A stretch of 64,000 nucleotides of DNA from Thermogutta terrifontis. Its GTDB lineage: Bacteria > Planctomycetota > Planctomycetia > Pirellulales > Thermoguttaceae. The notes below the pieces were generated by a model. The model was not told the origin of the DNA, ran no database searches, and worked only from the letters and a program-made list of their open reading frames with translations. Where the stretch lies: NCBI RefSeq assembly GCF_002277955.1, contig NZ_CP018477.1:868001-932000 (forward strand). Direction: 5' to 3'. Of this stretch, positions 46,560-54,830 are shown in pieces. The position numbers were made by a program, and so were the translations under genes. Numbering within the stretch: the first letter of the stretch is position 1; the number at the start of each line of letters is the position of its first letter.

Positions 46560-47522
46560 ATGATGCCTGCAGCGGAAACGAAGATTCGCTTCATTGACCG
46601 GCTGGAACAAGCGGTCCGGCGACGGGGAACACCCGCTTTGGTCGGGATCGATCCTCATTTGGACCTTCTTCCGCCCAATATTCTGCCGGCCGAAGGTCCT
46701 CAGCGACGGCTGCTGCCCAGGCAGCGCCTGGCCGTGGCGGTGCGAGAATTTTGCGCGGGCGTGCTGGATGTGATCGGCTCAATGGTGCCGATCGTCAAGT
46801 TTCAGATGGCGTTTTTTGAGCAACTCGGGCCGGAGGGGATGTCCGCTCTTGCTGAACTGGTGGGACACGCTCGGAGGTACGGCCTGCTCGTGATTCTGGA
46901 CGGTAAACGGGGCGATATCGGGAGCACTGCCGTCGCCTACGCAGAGGGGATGCTGGGTCCAGCTCCTGTTAGCTCCTGGGGCGGTGACGCGGTGACGGTC
47001 AGCCCCTACCTCGGGGAAGATAGCCTCCAACCCTTTATCGAGACGGCAGTCGCCCGGCAGGGCGGCGTGTTCGTGCTGGTGAAGACATCCAACCCTGGGA
47101 GTGGACTATTCCAGGACCTCATTGCCGAAGGCATGCCGCTTTATCGTCACGTGGCTGCCTGGGTCGAGCAGCAGGCCGTTCGCACCAAGGGACGCTGCGG
47201 TTATGGGGACGTTGGCGGGGTTGTGGGGGCCACTTTCCATGAGCAGCTCGCGGAACTCCGGCAGGTGATGCCGCACACCTGGTTCCTTGTTCCCGGTTAT
47301 GGGACCCAGGGAGGCACCGCAAGGGATGTCGCGCCAGCGTTCGATCCCACCGGTCTGGGGGCTATAGTCAATAACTCACGAGGCATCCTCTTCGCGTACC
47401 GACGCCGGGAGTTCGAGCGATTCGGCCCCACCCGGTGGCAGGAGGCCATCGAAGCCGCCACCCGGGAAATGATCGATCAACTCCGCACAGACACCCCTGC
47501 CGGTCGACTGACCAGTCGATAA
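46560..47522 (+). CDS. pyrF: orotidine 5'-phosphate decarboxylase (type 2)
   Basis: Decarboxylates OMP to UMP, last step of pyrimidine synthesis. 320 residues, the longer type 2 form. Substrate motif TPALVGIDPHLDLLP at the start, MVPIVKFQMAFFEQLG, and catalytic LDGKRGDIGSTA with Lys116. Late segment TWFLVPGYGTQGGTA is the phosphate-binding loop. 147 bases after pheT; whether they share a transcript is unclear. Confidence 0.96.
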   Translation: MMPAAETKIRFIDRLEQAVRRRGTPALVGIDPHLDLLPPNILPAEGPQRRLLPRQRLAVAVREFCAGVLDVIGSMVPIVKFQMAFFEQLGPEGMSALAELVGHARRYGLLVILDGKRGDIGSTAVAYAEGMLGPAPVSSWGGDAVTVSPYLGEDSLQPFIETAVARQGGVFVLVKTSNPGSGLFQDLIAEGMPLYRHVAAWVEQQAVRTKGRCGYGDVGGVVGATFHEQLAELRQVMPHTWFLVPGYGTQGGTARDVAPAFDPTGLGAIVNNSRGILFAYRRREFERFGPTRWQEAIEAATREMIDQLRTDTPAGRLTSR

Positions 47523-47595
47523 ACAGTCGCACACAACCACCTACGGGGGAAAACCCATCCGGAGGAGTGCCGCGGACGCCTGAATAGACGGGGGA

Positions 47596-48183
47596 TTACG
47601 AGGGCGTCTCGATGGCTTTTGGTTCCCACTGGAGGATTTCTAACTGGCCGTGCCGCATTTCCGCCTTCCATAGATCTCCCAGTGGGGCATGTGTGATCAA
47701 GCGCTTGATGATGCTCGCCATCGGTTCTGCCACGACCAATCCGATGGTCTCCCCCTGGTGCCGCCGATGAAGCCGCCGCAACCAATCCATGACGCGTGTC
47801 TCGGCCTCCTCGATCGTTTCGCCCTCCGGTGGGCAGATGCAGTCCGGGATTTCCTGCCACTGTCGGTAAATCTTTGGTTGCCGGGTGCGAATTTCCTCGA
47901 TCTTCATTCCCTGCCACAGTCCGTAGTCCAGGTTCCGCAGGGCGTCGATCTCCCGGGAACGCACATTCAACGCTCGGGAAATCGCCTCCGCTGTCTCAAC
48001 CGCTGGCCGACAGGGAGCGTAATACAGGGCGTCCAAACGAATGCTGCCACTCCGCAACGACTCCACCTCCTTGTTGACTTCCTGGAAGCCCTGGGTGTTG
48101 AGGGGGATGTCCAACTGCCCCCGGACTCGTCCTTGAACGTCGTAATCAGTGGCACCCGGACGAATCAACACTATTTTGATCAT
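47596..48183 (-). CDS. histidine-phosphatase-fold protein lacking both catalytic histidines
   Basis: Phosphoglycerate-mutase/histidine phosphatase fold, 195 residues. The usual catalytic RHG box reads R8-P9-G10 in VLIRPGATDYD, so the phospho-accepting His is Pro. The second active-site His, normally in a VAHG motif, is replaced in VVAEPMASI (E153-P154). The Arg of the phosphate pocket (YYAPCRPAVETAEAI) is kept. It cannot work as a normal histidine phosphatase and may bind a phosphate ligand or regulate something. Its ATG overlaps the rpe stop by 4 bases, so the genes are translationally coupled. Confidence 0.88.
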   Translation of the reverse strand: MIKIVLIRPGATDYDVQGRVRGQLDIPLNTQGFQEVNKEVESLRSGSIRLDALYYAPCRPAVETAEAISRALNVRSREIDALRNLDYGLWQGMKIEEIRTRQPKIYRQWQEIPDCICPPEGETIEEAETRVMDWLRRLHRRHQGETIGLVVAEPMASIIKRLITHAPLGDLWKAEMRHGQLEILQWEPKAIETPS

Positions 48184-48890
48184 AATGCAACCTTACTCTG
48201 ATGATCCTTCACCAAGGCCGCCAGTTCCCGATACCGCTGGGAGTAATTGTCATGCCCCAGCAATCCTGTGCCCACGATGAACATCGTGGCACCGGCCTCG
48301 GCGCACTGACCGATTGTCTGTCCGTTCACGCCTCCGTCCACGGAAATCATCAAACCGTCTGGAGCCAGTTGGCGCAGTCGGCGAATCTTGGGGAGAACTT
48401 CCGGGCGGAAGCTCTGGCCCCCAAAACCCGGCATAACGCTCATCACCAGCACCAGCTCGCAATCGTTCAAATAAGGGATAACCGCTTCGACCGGAGTCGG
48501 CGGATTAAGCGATACACCCGCACACGCCCCGGTCCGATGAATCATTTCAAACAACGGTCGGGGATCGGGAGCCACCTCAATGTGGACGGTCAAATAGTCG
48601 GCACCTGCTTCCCGAAAGCGTTCAATATGTGCTTCAGGATTGGAAATCATCAAGTGGACGTCCAGTATCAACCGGGTGGCCTTCCGAACCGCCTGGACGA
48701 TGGGGATTCCGAAGCTCAAGTTGGGCACAAAGTGCCCGTCCATAATGTCCAGGTGCAAAAAGCGTGCCCCCGCGGCCTCCAGACGTTCGATTTCCCGGGC
48801 CAGATACCGGAAATCAGCCGCCAAAAGCGACGGCCCAATCATCACGTGCCCAGCCTGATATTCCTCAAAAAGCGGCGAACGAGCAATCAT
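48180..48890 (-). CDS. rpe: ribulose-phosphate 3-epimerase
   Basis: Interconverts ribulose 5-phosphate and xylulose 5-phosphate. TIM barrel with IGPSLLAADF, FLHLDIMDGHFVPNLSFG (metal His and Asp), LILDVHLMISNPE, SVMPGFGGQSF and ISVDGGVNGQT. The start is ambiguous: ATG 48890 gives 236 residues; ATG 48953 adds 21 odd residues, and ATG 48842 gives the usual family N-terminus. Coupled to the downstream histidine-phosphatase-like gene by an ATGA overlap. Confidence 0.94.
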   Translation of the reverse strand: MIARSPLFEEYQAGHVMIGPSLLAADFRYLAREIERLEAAGARFLHLDIMDGHFVPNLSFGIPIVQAVRKATRLILDVHLMISNPEAHIERFREAGADYLTVHIEVAPDPRPLFEMIHRTGACAGVSLNPPTPVEAVIPYLNDCELVLVMSVMPGFGGQSFRPEVLPKIRRLRQLAPDGLMISVDGGVNGQTIGQCAEAGATMFIVGTGLLGHDNYSQRYRELAALVKDHQSKVAL

Positions 48891-49145
48891 CGATCCATGC
48901 CGCCCCCGGCCCTGAAAAGTTTGATCTTTTTGATCCGGTTGAACCCAGTCCATATAATCCCGTCATTTTCCTTAATCCATCCCCGTTTTCAATCCTCCAT
49001 TTGGTGGGATCACCAGCATGCAGGCCGACTGGGGTGAGATTGTCTTTCTCGATCTCTATGCAGAATGCCTTATTTTCCCAGTTTAACAAAGCTCGCGCTG
49101 TTTAAACCACCAGATTTCTTCTCGCGATATCGCCAACCTAAGGTC

Positions 49146-50807
49146 TCAACGGGAACGGGCGAGCTCTGATTTCGCTTTCGAGTCAAATTCCATTTCCTCA
49201 GCAACTCTTTCCGAGCAGCTCAAGCCCGTCGTTAGCGATTGCTCTTCCACATCGTATGTTCTTCCCGCGATGCCCTCGCGCCAGCGGCGGCGGGCCTCCT
49301 CGGCCAGTTTTTGCCCCCACGGGGTAGGATACACTCCCGTAATGCACGCCCGGCAGAGATCGTTGGCATCAATCCCAATCGCCCGCGCTACCGCCTCCAC
49401 CGGCAGGTAGCGGAGCGAATCGGCCCCCAGATCCCGGGCCATCTGCGCCTGAATTTCCTCCGTTATTTCCCCGTTTTTCAGATACCTGGGGGCAAAAAGC
49501 TCGCCCATCGAAGACATGTCGATCCCGTAAAAGCAGGGGGAAACAATCGGTGGACAGGCCACGCGGACATGAATTTCCGCCGGTTTCCCCAGCTCCCGCA
49601 TGCGATGGATGAGAACCCGCATCGTCGTCGAGCGAACGATGGAGTCCTCCACGAGAAGAACCCGTTTCCCCTCCAGGACTTCGCGCAACGGAGTGTATTT
49701 CGCCCGGGCCTTGGCATCTCGGTTGAGATTGCTTTCGATAAACGTCCGTCCCGTGTAACGGTTGCGGATAAGCCCCTCCAGGCAGGGCACCCGCAGGGCA
49801 TACGCCATGGCGTCGGCGGCGGCCTTGCTGGTATCAGGCACAGGGACGACGATCGTCTTCCCGTCATCGACGGGCACCGTTTCCAGCCGGGCTAACTCTT
49901 CGCCCAGGGCCTTGCGAGCCAGGTACACGCTCCGGCCATCGAGTGTGCTGGCCACGTTGGAAAAATAAATCCACTCGAAGAAACAGTGGGCACGATGGGG
50001 CGCCGTGGCGAACTGCACAAAGCGGATCCCTTTTTCTGAGACGATGATGGCCTGACCGGGAGCCACCGGTTTGATCATTTCCGGAGCAAACCCCAGGTTC
50101 AAGAGGGCCACGCTTTCGCTGGCCGCGGCGAAGAGCGATCCATCGCAGGCCCAACTCAGGGGCTTAAACCCCAGCGGGTCCCGCACCACCATGAGTTCCC
50201 CAAGGGCATTGAGAAACACCATGCTGTAGGCGCCATCGAACTCCCGGGGAAATGCCCGACACACGTCCGCGAGGTCCGGAGCGGGGTTCGGATTCAGCTC
50301 CCGACACAGGACGTGCATGATCACTTCGGTGTCTGTGTTCCGGACCAGATGGTTGTCCTCGTCGCGGAGCAGTCGTTCGCGGAGTTCGGGGAAATTTGCG
50401 ATTTGACCGTTAAAGGCAAAACTGAACCACTTGTGTTTGCGGATGTGATGACGCTCGAACGGCTGGGCATAGCTGGGGTCGTCCTTGCCGCACGTTGCAT
50501 AACGGACATGCCCGATCGCCGCCCGGCCCGCAAAGTTTTTCATCAATTCCTCGAACCGATCGCGCTGGGAAAGGGCAAACACCTCCGCCACTGTTCCCAC
50601 GTTTTTGTAGGTGAGTAGCAAATGCGAATGCCGGTCGTTGAACCGGGTGATCCCGGCGGCGAGCTGCCCCCGGTTCTGGATGTCCAGGAGCATGCGGGGG
50701 ATCAGCGTCGGCGCAGAATCGGGGCCTCCGGGGCAAAGCGGGCTAACCGTGTCGCTGGAGAAGTGATAAACCGCGACGACTCCGCATTCTTCGGCTAAAT
50801 CACGCAT
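49146..50807 (-). CDS. purF: amidophosphoribosyltransferase
   Basis: First committed step of purine synthesis, making phosphoribosylamine from PRPP and glutamine. 553 residues. The Ntn nucleophile is Cys8 in EECGVVAVY after a short propeptide, as in the Bacillus-type enzyme. GHVRYATCG and FAFNGQIANFPELRERL belong to the glutaminase domain. The PRPP loop is VLLVEDSIVRSTT. Cysteines in ACPPIVSPCFYGIDM and NDLCRACITGVYP match the 4Fe-4S form. An extra C-terminal tail of about 40 residues is present. Start ATG 50807. Confidence 0.96.
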   Translation of the reverse strand: MRDLAEECGVVAVYHFSSDTVSPLCPGGPDSAPTLIPRMLLDIQNRGQLAAGITRFNDRHSHLLLTYKNVGTVAEVFALSQRDRFEELMKNFAGRAAIGHVRYATCGKDDPSYAQPFERHHIRKHKWFSFAFNGQIANFPELRERLLRDEDNHLVRNTDTEVIMHVLCRELNPNPAPDLADVCRAFPREFDGAYSMVFLNALGELMVVRDPLGFKPLSWACDGSLFAAASESVALLNLGFAPEMIKPVAPGQAIIVSEKGIRFVQFATAPHRAHCFFEWIYFSNVASTLDGRSVYLARKALGEELARLETVPVDDGKTIVVPVPDTSKAAADAMAYALRVPCLEGLIRNRYTGRTFIESNLNRDAKARAKYTPLREVLEGKRVLLVEDSIVRSTTMRVLIHRMRELGKPAEIHVRVACPPIVSPCFYGIDMSSMGELFAPRYLKNGEITEEIQAQMARDLGADSLRYLPVEAVARAIGIDANDLCRACITGVYPTPWGQKLAEEARRRWREGIAGRTYDVEEQSLTTGLSCSERVAEEMEFDSKAKSELARSR

Positions 50808-51858
50808 ATGTCTTTCCCAAGAAAGAGCACCGAGGCGACTTGTCTGGCCGACGGATCATCGGAGTTTCAGCCGCCTCTGTGATTCATTCTAAGACGCCCT
50901 GCCCACGGATACAACGAGCGGGATGAATTCCGCCGCTTTCGAAAACTGATTACGTCACAGTCGCTTCCGCAACGCGCTCACCGTGGTGCACATCCAAAGC
51001 GGCGGGGGTCAAGGCCTCTCTCGCAGGAGGGATTTTCCGAAATTCTTGCATCGAAATCACAGGAAAAACGCGACGCTGGCTATCGCGTTGCCAGCATCGC
51101 CCGAATAATGTGTGACTTTTTCCGCAATGCGCTGGACAGGAAACTCGCCGTAGATAGAATGGATATCAAAAGCCGTAGGATCGCGCGATTGCCGAAGACT
51201 GGCGGGGGCGAACCGGTCGCCAGTTGGCGTGTCCCCATATTATGCGACGCTCTGTACGAGAGGAGAACGAGTCTCATCCGGAAACCTTTGAAGGAGCATT
51301 TCTTCATTACGAGGAACTTAAGCGAGGGTTTTTACAACAAAAAAACGACCCGCCACCGTTTGAGAAGTTTTCTCGGTTAGGGAAATTTACTCCCCTGGAA
51401 ACCCAAGGCATCCAGGTATCTTTCGCATCCTCGATGGCGAATTTTCGTGAATCTCCCGGATATCGGTGTCTTCTGCGGTAATTTTGCCGGTTGTTATTAA
51501 ACATGGGCTTCGCACGTATTAGCTTTGATAGCGTGATGGGGAATCTCTCAGACTTCTGAGCTTGGATCAGATTGCTCGCCGTTTGAAGAACATCGTTAGC
51601 CCCCTCTTTCTGGATCCCTTGCCGATAGCGGCCATACGCCTTGGTTGAACGGTGCTTTTGTCTTTCTACAACGGCAACCAGACCGCTTGGAGTGTCAACG
51701 CCGCTCGGCTCCACCCTTTCTGGAGCTACACAGAGTTGGCAAAACGGTTGCCAACCCAGGTGGCCGGGTAAATCGCCGTGATAATTAGCGAGGAAATTTG
51801 CGAAGTGGGCAAATAGTCTTTCGCATTCAGCAAAGATGCGCGATCGAGGAGAAGTCCA
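50808..51858. other. long spacer without supported gene, AT-richer than surroundings
   Basis: Between purF and an unknown protein gene. A 251-codon minus-strand frame (51307-52062) overlaps the following gene by 204 bases; its product has unusual codon use and no domain I recognise, and it lacks a clear site. Short plus-strand frames (51108-51380, 51224-51481) overlap each other and look random. The AT-richer base composition could mean a decayed or foreign segment. Confidence 0.45.
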
Positions 51859-52890
51859 ATGAAGCGTCCCAAGAAACTCCACAAAAAGTGTCACCCTGTG
51901 ACTCACGAAACCCGCGACGTGGCGCGGATCTGGTGGGATGCCGAGGAAAATAAACTCTGCTGGTTTACCGAGAGAAACCGCACCCCGATCAAGTCCCCGG
52001 AACAGCTCCAGTGTCTGGCCGAAGGGTATTCCTGCGTTCTGGTCTCGGGTGCGACGGACCAATGGCCGGCACGCTTTGCCGCGCTACAGGGATTGGATCC
52101 AGAGCGCGTACAAATTGTGCTGGTTCCGCACCGCAGCCAGCGCGGCCGATGCTCCGCGGAACCGGATTCGGACGAGGGCAATCAGGAGAAGGTCCTCGTG
52201 CGCAGGGTGGTGGAAGGGTATGACGGTCCGCTGACCATGCTTCAGGTGGCGGTTTTCTGCCCGCAAAGTCCGCTTGATCCCGTGGCTACGTTTGCCGGAA
52301 CCTGGATGGGTCAGTTCCACAAATTCTGGGACATCCCCATTACCCGGGAAACGGCGGAATTCTGGGCCCGGGTGGGTGACGTTCATTACTGGCTGGCCCC
52401 TCCGGATGCCTGTCCGCCTGATCTTTCCACCCCGGTGGAGCTGCATGAGAAATGCGACAATCCCGCGTGGGAACAAGAGGACGCCAGCGTCAAGATTTTC
52501 GCATTGTTCTTTGGTCCGCCCAAGAAAAAGAATCGCCTTCCGGTTCCCAAGTGGCCGCTGGGAAGGGTCGCCGCGAGTATCATTGCTCGCCGCTCTCAGC
52601 GCAAGCTGCTGCCGCAGGCATGGGCGGGCTCGCCGGACGCGGAGGCGGTCCTCCAGCAAATTCTCGAGTCGGCGATTCAGTCTCTCGGAGATCCACGGGC
52701 ATGGCTGTGGCGGGCCCTCCTTCGCACCTCGGTGCCCCAGGTCAATCTCGCCTATACGGAGGCCGTGCTGGCATGGGTTCTTGCCCGGTTGGTCCATCCT
52801 GAATTGTTTCCTCCGCCGATCGATTTGATCGATTCGCCCGCCGTGTCTTACTGGCGCCAGCACCGGGAGCTGGATCATCCATCCCCCTGA
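51859..52890 (+). CDS. hypothetical protein, unknown family
   Basis: 343 residues, ATG 51859 preceded by GAGGAGA 6 bases upstream. No signal peptide. The N-terminus is basic (KRPKKLHKKCHP), followed by a mixed domain with many Trp (ARIWWDAEENKLCWFTE, GTWMGQFHKFWDIP, EFWARVGDVHYWLAPP), a Lys-rich loop FFGPPKKKNRLPVPK, and a helical C-terminal half (AVLQQILESAIQSLGDPRAWLWRALL). Codon usage matches neighbouring genes, so it is probably real. Repeat block R8 begins right after the stop. I do not recognise the family. Confidence 0.7.
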   Translation: MKRPKKLHKKCHPVTHETRDVARIWWDAEENKLCWFTERNRTPIKSPEQLQCLAEGYSCVLVSGATDQWPARFAALQGLDPERVQIVLVPHRSQRGRCSAEPDSDEGNQEKVLVRRVVEGYDGPLTMLQVAVFCPQSPLDPVATFAGTWMGQFHKFWDIPITRETAEFWARVGDVHYWLAPPDACPPDLSTPVELHEKCDNPAWEQEDASVKIFALFFGPPKKKNRLPVPKWPLGRVAASIIARRSQRKLLPQAWAGSPDAEAVLQQILESAIQSLGDPRAWLWRALLRTSVPQVNLAYTEAVLAWVLARLVHPELFPPPIDLIDSPAVSYWRQHRELDHPSP

Positions 52891-52891
52891 A

Positions 52892-53200
52892 CCGGGCACG
52901 ACAAGCGTGCCCCTCCGAAATAATCCGGGCCGTTCCAGAATAATCGCGGAGGGACCTACGTGTCAGGTCCACATACTCGGAGGGACGTGCTTGTCACGTC
53001 CGCATATTCGGAGGGACGTGCTTGTCACGTCCGCTTTTCGGCGTTGGACAATCCATTGCCTTTCGGCAGGGACTGAAGTCCCGCGTGGAAAGCGGGGCTA
53101 AAGCCCCGCACTCCATGGAGTGCGGCGATTCATCGCCGCTTTTCGGTGAAGGCTTTAGCCTTCACAACCTTGCCGTCGGGCAGGACGGAATCGGGTGATC
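52892..53200 (+). repeat. composite palindromic repeat block R8
   Basis: Inverted class A GGGCACG-ACAAG-CGTGCCC directly at the gene end, then class A GGACCT-ACGTGTC-AGGTCC (52953-52970 region, unusual loop), GGACGTG-CTTGT-CACGTCC at 52983-53001 and an identical one about 30 bases on. The class C chain follows with GGGACT-GA-AGTCCC, GGGGCT-AA-AGCCCC, GCACTCCATGGAGTGC, GGCGAT-TC-ATCGCC and GAAGGCT-TT-AGCCTTC. Confidence 0.9.
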
Positions 53201-53353
53201 GGTCGCGGTGGGACCCGACCCTCCAATGCGTCCGGTGGACGCGGCCAACTTTCACGTCGACCGTTCAACCACGCTTCCTGGCGGCAATTGTGATGCGTGT
53301 CCCGGCGGACCTTGGCCTTGACGAATTCATCCCCCTGATGTAGGCTTAAAGTT

Positions 53354-53404
53354 GACGGGGATGGAGTCCCCCGCTAAATGCCCTATCGGGCTGATGACTC
53401 CTAC
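53354..53404 (+). ncRNA. fluoride riboswitch (crcB motif)
   Basis: Aptamer core matches the crcB motif: GGGGATGGAGTCCCC stem, then AAATGCCC-tat-CGGGCTGATGACTCCTAC with the invariant CTGATGACTCCTAC 3' end and the pseudoknot partner in the first stem. It lies 122 bases before crcB, and a terminator follows, so fluoride binding should prevent termination and allow CrcB expression. Identified by eye, without a covariance model. Confidence 0.93.
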
Positions 53405-53447
53405 CGCGCAGGCATTTGCACGGCAGGGGTCGCAGCTCGTTCAGCCG

Positions 53448-53475
53448 ACCCGCTGCACAAGCGGGTTTTTTGTTT
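53448..53475 (+). terminator. intrinsic terminator of the fluoride riboswitch
   Basis: ACCCGC-tgcacaa-GCGGGT (6 bp) followed by TTTTTGTTTT. Placed between the aptamer and crcB, as the expression platform. An alternative pairing of the upstream strand with the aptamer would be the anti-terminated state. Confidence 0.88.
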
Positions 53476-53525
53476 TCTTGCCTGCGCGACAGTCCGAGGT
53501 TTGCGGTAGCTGAAGAGGTGTCTTC

Positions 53526-53909
53526 ATGGCTGTTGCGGAAAAGCTGATCTACCTTGCTCTGGCAGGAGCGCTGGGCACTTTGGCGCGTTATGGCCTGGCC
53601 GGCTTTGTTCACCGCCTTAATGGAGTGAGTTTTCCTTGGGGGACGGTGACGGTAAACATACTCGGATGTTTTGTGGCCGGACTCGTGTGGGGGCTTTTGG
53701 AGAACCGCTGGGTTTTGCCGCCCCACCTCCGGACCGCAGTGATGGTGGGATTCTTCGGGGCTTTCACCACATTTTCCACTTTTATCCTGGAGACTACGGA
53801 ACTTATGCGATCCAGCGAATGGCTGCTTGCCATGGGTAATCTTCTGCTCCAAAATGGGGCAGGTCTGATCGCGCTTATTGTGGGGGGCTTTCTGGCTCGC
53901 ATTCTGTGA
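53526..53909 (+). CDS. crcB: fluoride ion exporter CrcB (Fluc)
   Basis: Dual-topology fluoride channel that exports F-. 127 residues, four hydrophobic segments. Family motifs: GALGTLARYGLAGF, GTVTVNILGCFVAGLVWG (conserved Asn) and FFGAFTTFSTFILETTEL (the Thr/Phe/Ser fluoride path). Preceded by a fluoride riboswitch and followed 21 bases later by a DUF190 gene, so regulation by fluoride is well supported. Confidence 0.97.
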   Translation: MAVAEKLIYLALAGALGTLARYGLAGFVHRLNGVSFPWGTVTVNILGCFVAGLVWGLLENRWVLPPHLRTAVMVGFFGAFTTFSTFILETTELMRSSEWLLAMGNLLLQNGAGLIALIVGGFLARIL

Positions 53910-53930
53910 TGTCGCGGAGTCAACCCTATC

Positions 53931-54278
53931 ATGAAACTTCCTTACGAGGCCCATCTGCTACGGATTTTTATCGGGGAAAGCGATCGAGTGGGAAATCGCC
54001 CGCTCTATGAGGTGATTGTGGAAGAGGCCCGCCGTCGCGGTCTGGCTGGGGCTACCGTGATCCGTGGTTTTCTGGGGTTCGGCGCGAATAGCCGAATCCA
54101 CACCGCCAAAATCCTTCGTCTCTCCGAAGACCTTCCCGTTGTCATCGAGATCGTGGACGCAGAAGAGAAAATCGAAGCGTTCATCCAGGAACTGGACGGA
54201 ATGATTCACGAAGGTCTCGTGACGCTGGAAAAAGTGCGGGTCATCGCATACCGCCACAACAAAAAGGCAACATCCTGA
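53931..54278 (+). CDS. DUF190 (PII-like) protein of the fluoride operon
   Basis: 115-residue cytoplasmic protein of the DUF190 family, whose fold is PII-like; such genes are common next to crcB. Typical start YEAHLLRIFIGESDRVGNRPLYEVIVEEARRRGLAGATVIRG, then DLPVVIEIVDAEEKIEAFI. Ligand and partner are not known, but it may regulate or assist CrcB. Confidence 0.92.
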   Translation: MKLPYEAHLLRIFIGESDRVGNRPLYEVIVEEARRRGLAGATVIRGFLGFGANSRIHTAKILRLSEDLPVVIEIVDAEEKIEAFIQELDGMIHEGLVTLEKVRVIAYRHNKKATS

Positions 54279-54323
54279 CCTTCGGCGCGGCTTACGGCAA
54301 GTTCGGCTCCGAAACAAGGGACG

Positions 54324-54815
54324 CTAGCTCTCCCCTTCGGTGGTTGGCCTATCCCAGTTGGACAGAATTTCCTTGACCAGTTTGACCGCGTGGGGGATGG
54401 CTGCCGCGACTGCGGGCGTGCACTGTTCACCAAATGTCAGGACATCTTCCGCCTCGATGGCCACAAGGACGATGGAATCGTCGGGGGGCAGATGCAACCC
54501 CATCTGACGGCCGAAGGCCAGGGCCGTGGGAAGATTAACATCATGCGCCGAAGCACTGTGCTGGGTGGGAATCTCATTGGGGTGAAGGCACCGGATGGTC
54601 CCCGGTGCCACACCGGACTGCATGGCGTCGATGATGATCGCGCGGTCGAATCCTGCCAGCCGTTCCATCAGCCGCAATCCACCCCAGTGATCCTCATCGA
54701 TGACGAGATCTTCACGAGGGGGCAGAATCTTCTGAAGTTCCTGGACCACCCGAAGCCCTACAGCGTCGTCGGAGAGGATGGGATTCCCCAGGCCAAGCAC
54801 CAGTGTCCGTTTCAT
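54324..54815 (-). CDS. hydrogenase maturation protease (HyaD/HycI/HybD family)
   Basis: Metal-ion-dependent aspartic-like endopeptidase (M52) that cleaves the C-terminus of the [NiFe]-hydrogenase large subunit after Ni insertion. 163 residues. Family start LVLGLGNPILSDDAVGLRV with Asp17; second metal ligand Asp63 in IIIDAMQSG; His91 in SASAHDVNLP, positions matching E. coli HybD Glu16/Asp62/His93. Its target hydrogenase is not in the window. 15 bases after the kinase gene, same strand. Confidence 0.92.
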   Translation of the reverse strand: MKRTLVLGLGNPILSDDAVGLRVVQELQKILPPREDLVIDEDHWGGLRLMERLAGFDRAIIIDAMQSGVAPGTIRCLHPNEIPTQHSASAHDVNLPTALAFGRQMGLHLPPDDSIVLVAIEAEDVLTFGEQCTPAVAAAIPHAVKLVKEILSNWDRPTTEGES

Positions 54816-54830
54816 GGTGGGTGGCAGTTT

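Noticed and set aside
51307-52062. 251-codon minus-strand frame as a gene
   Set aside because: Overlaps a better-supported plus-strand gene by 204 bases, unusual codons, no start site; reported only as an observation.
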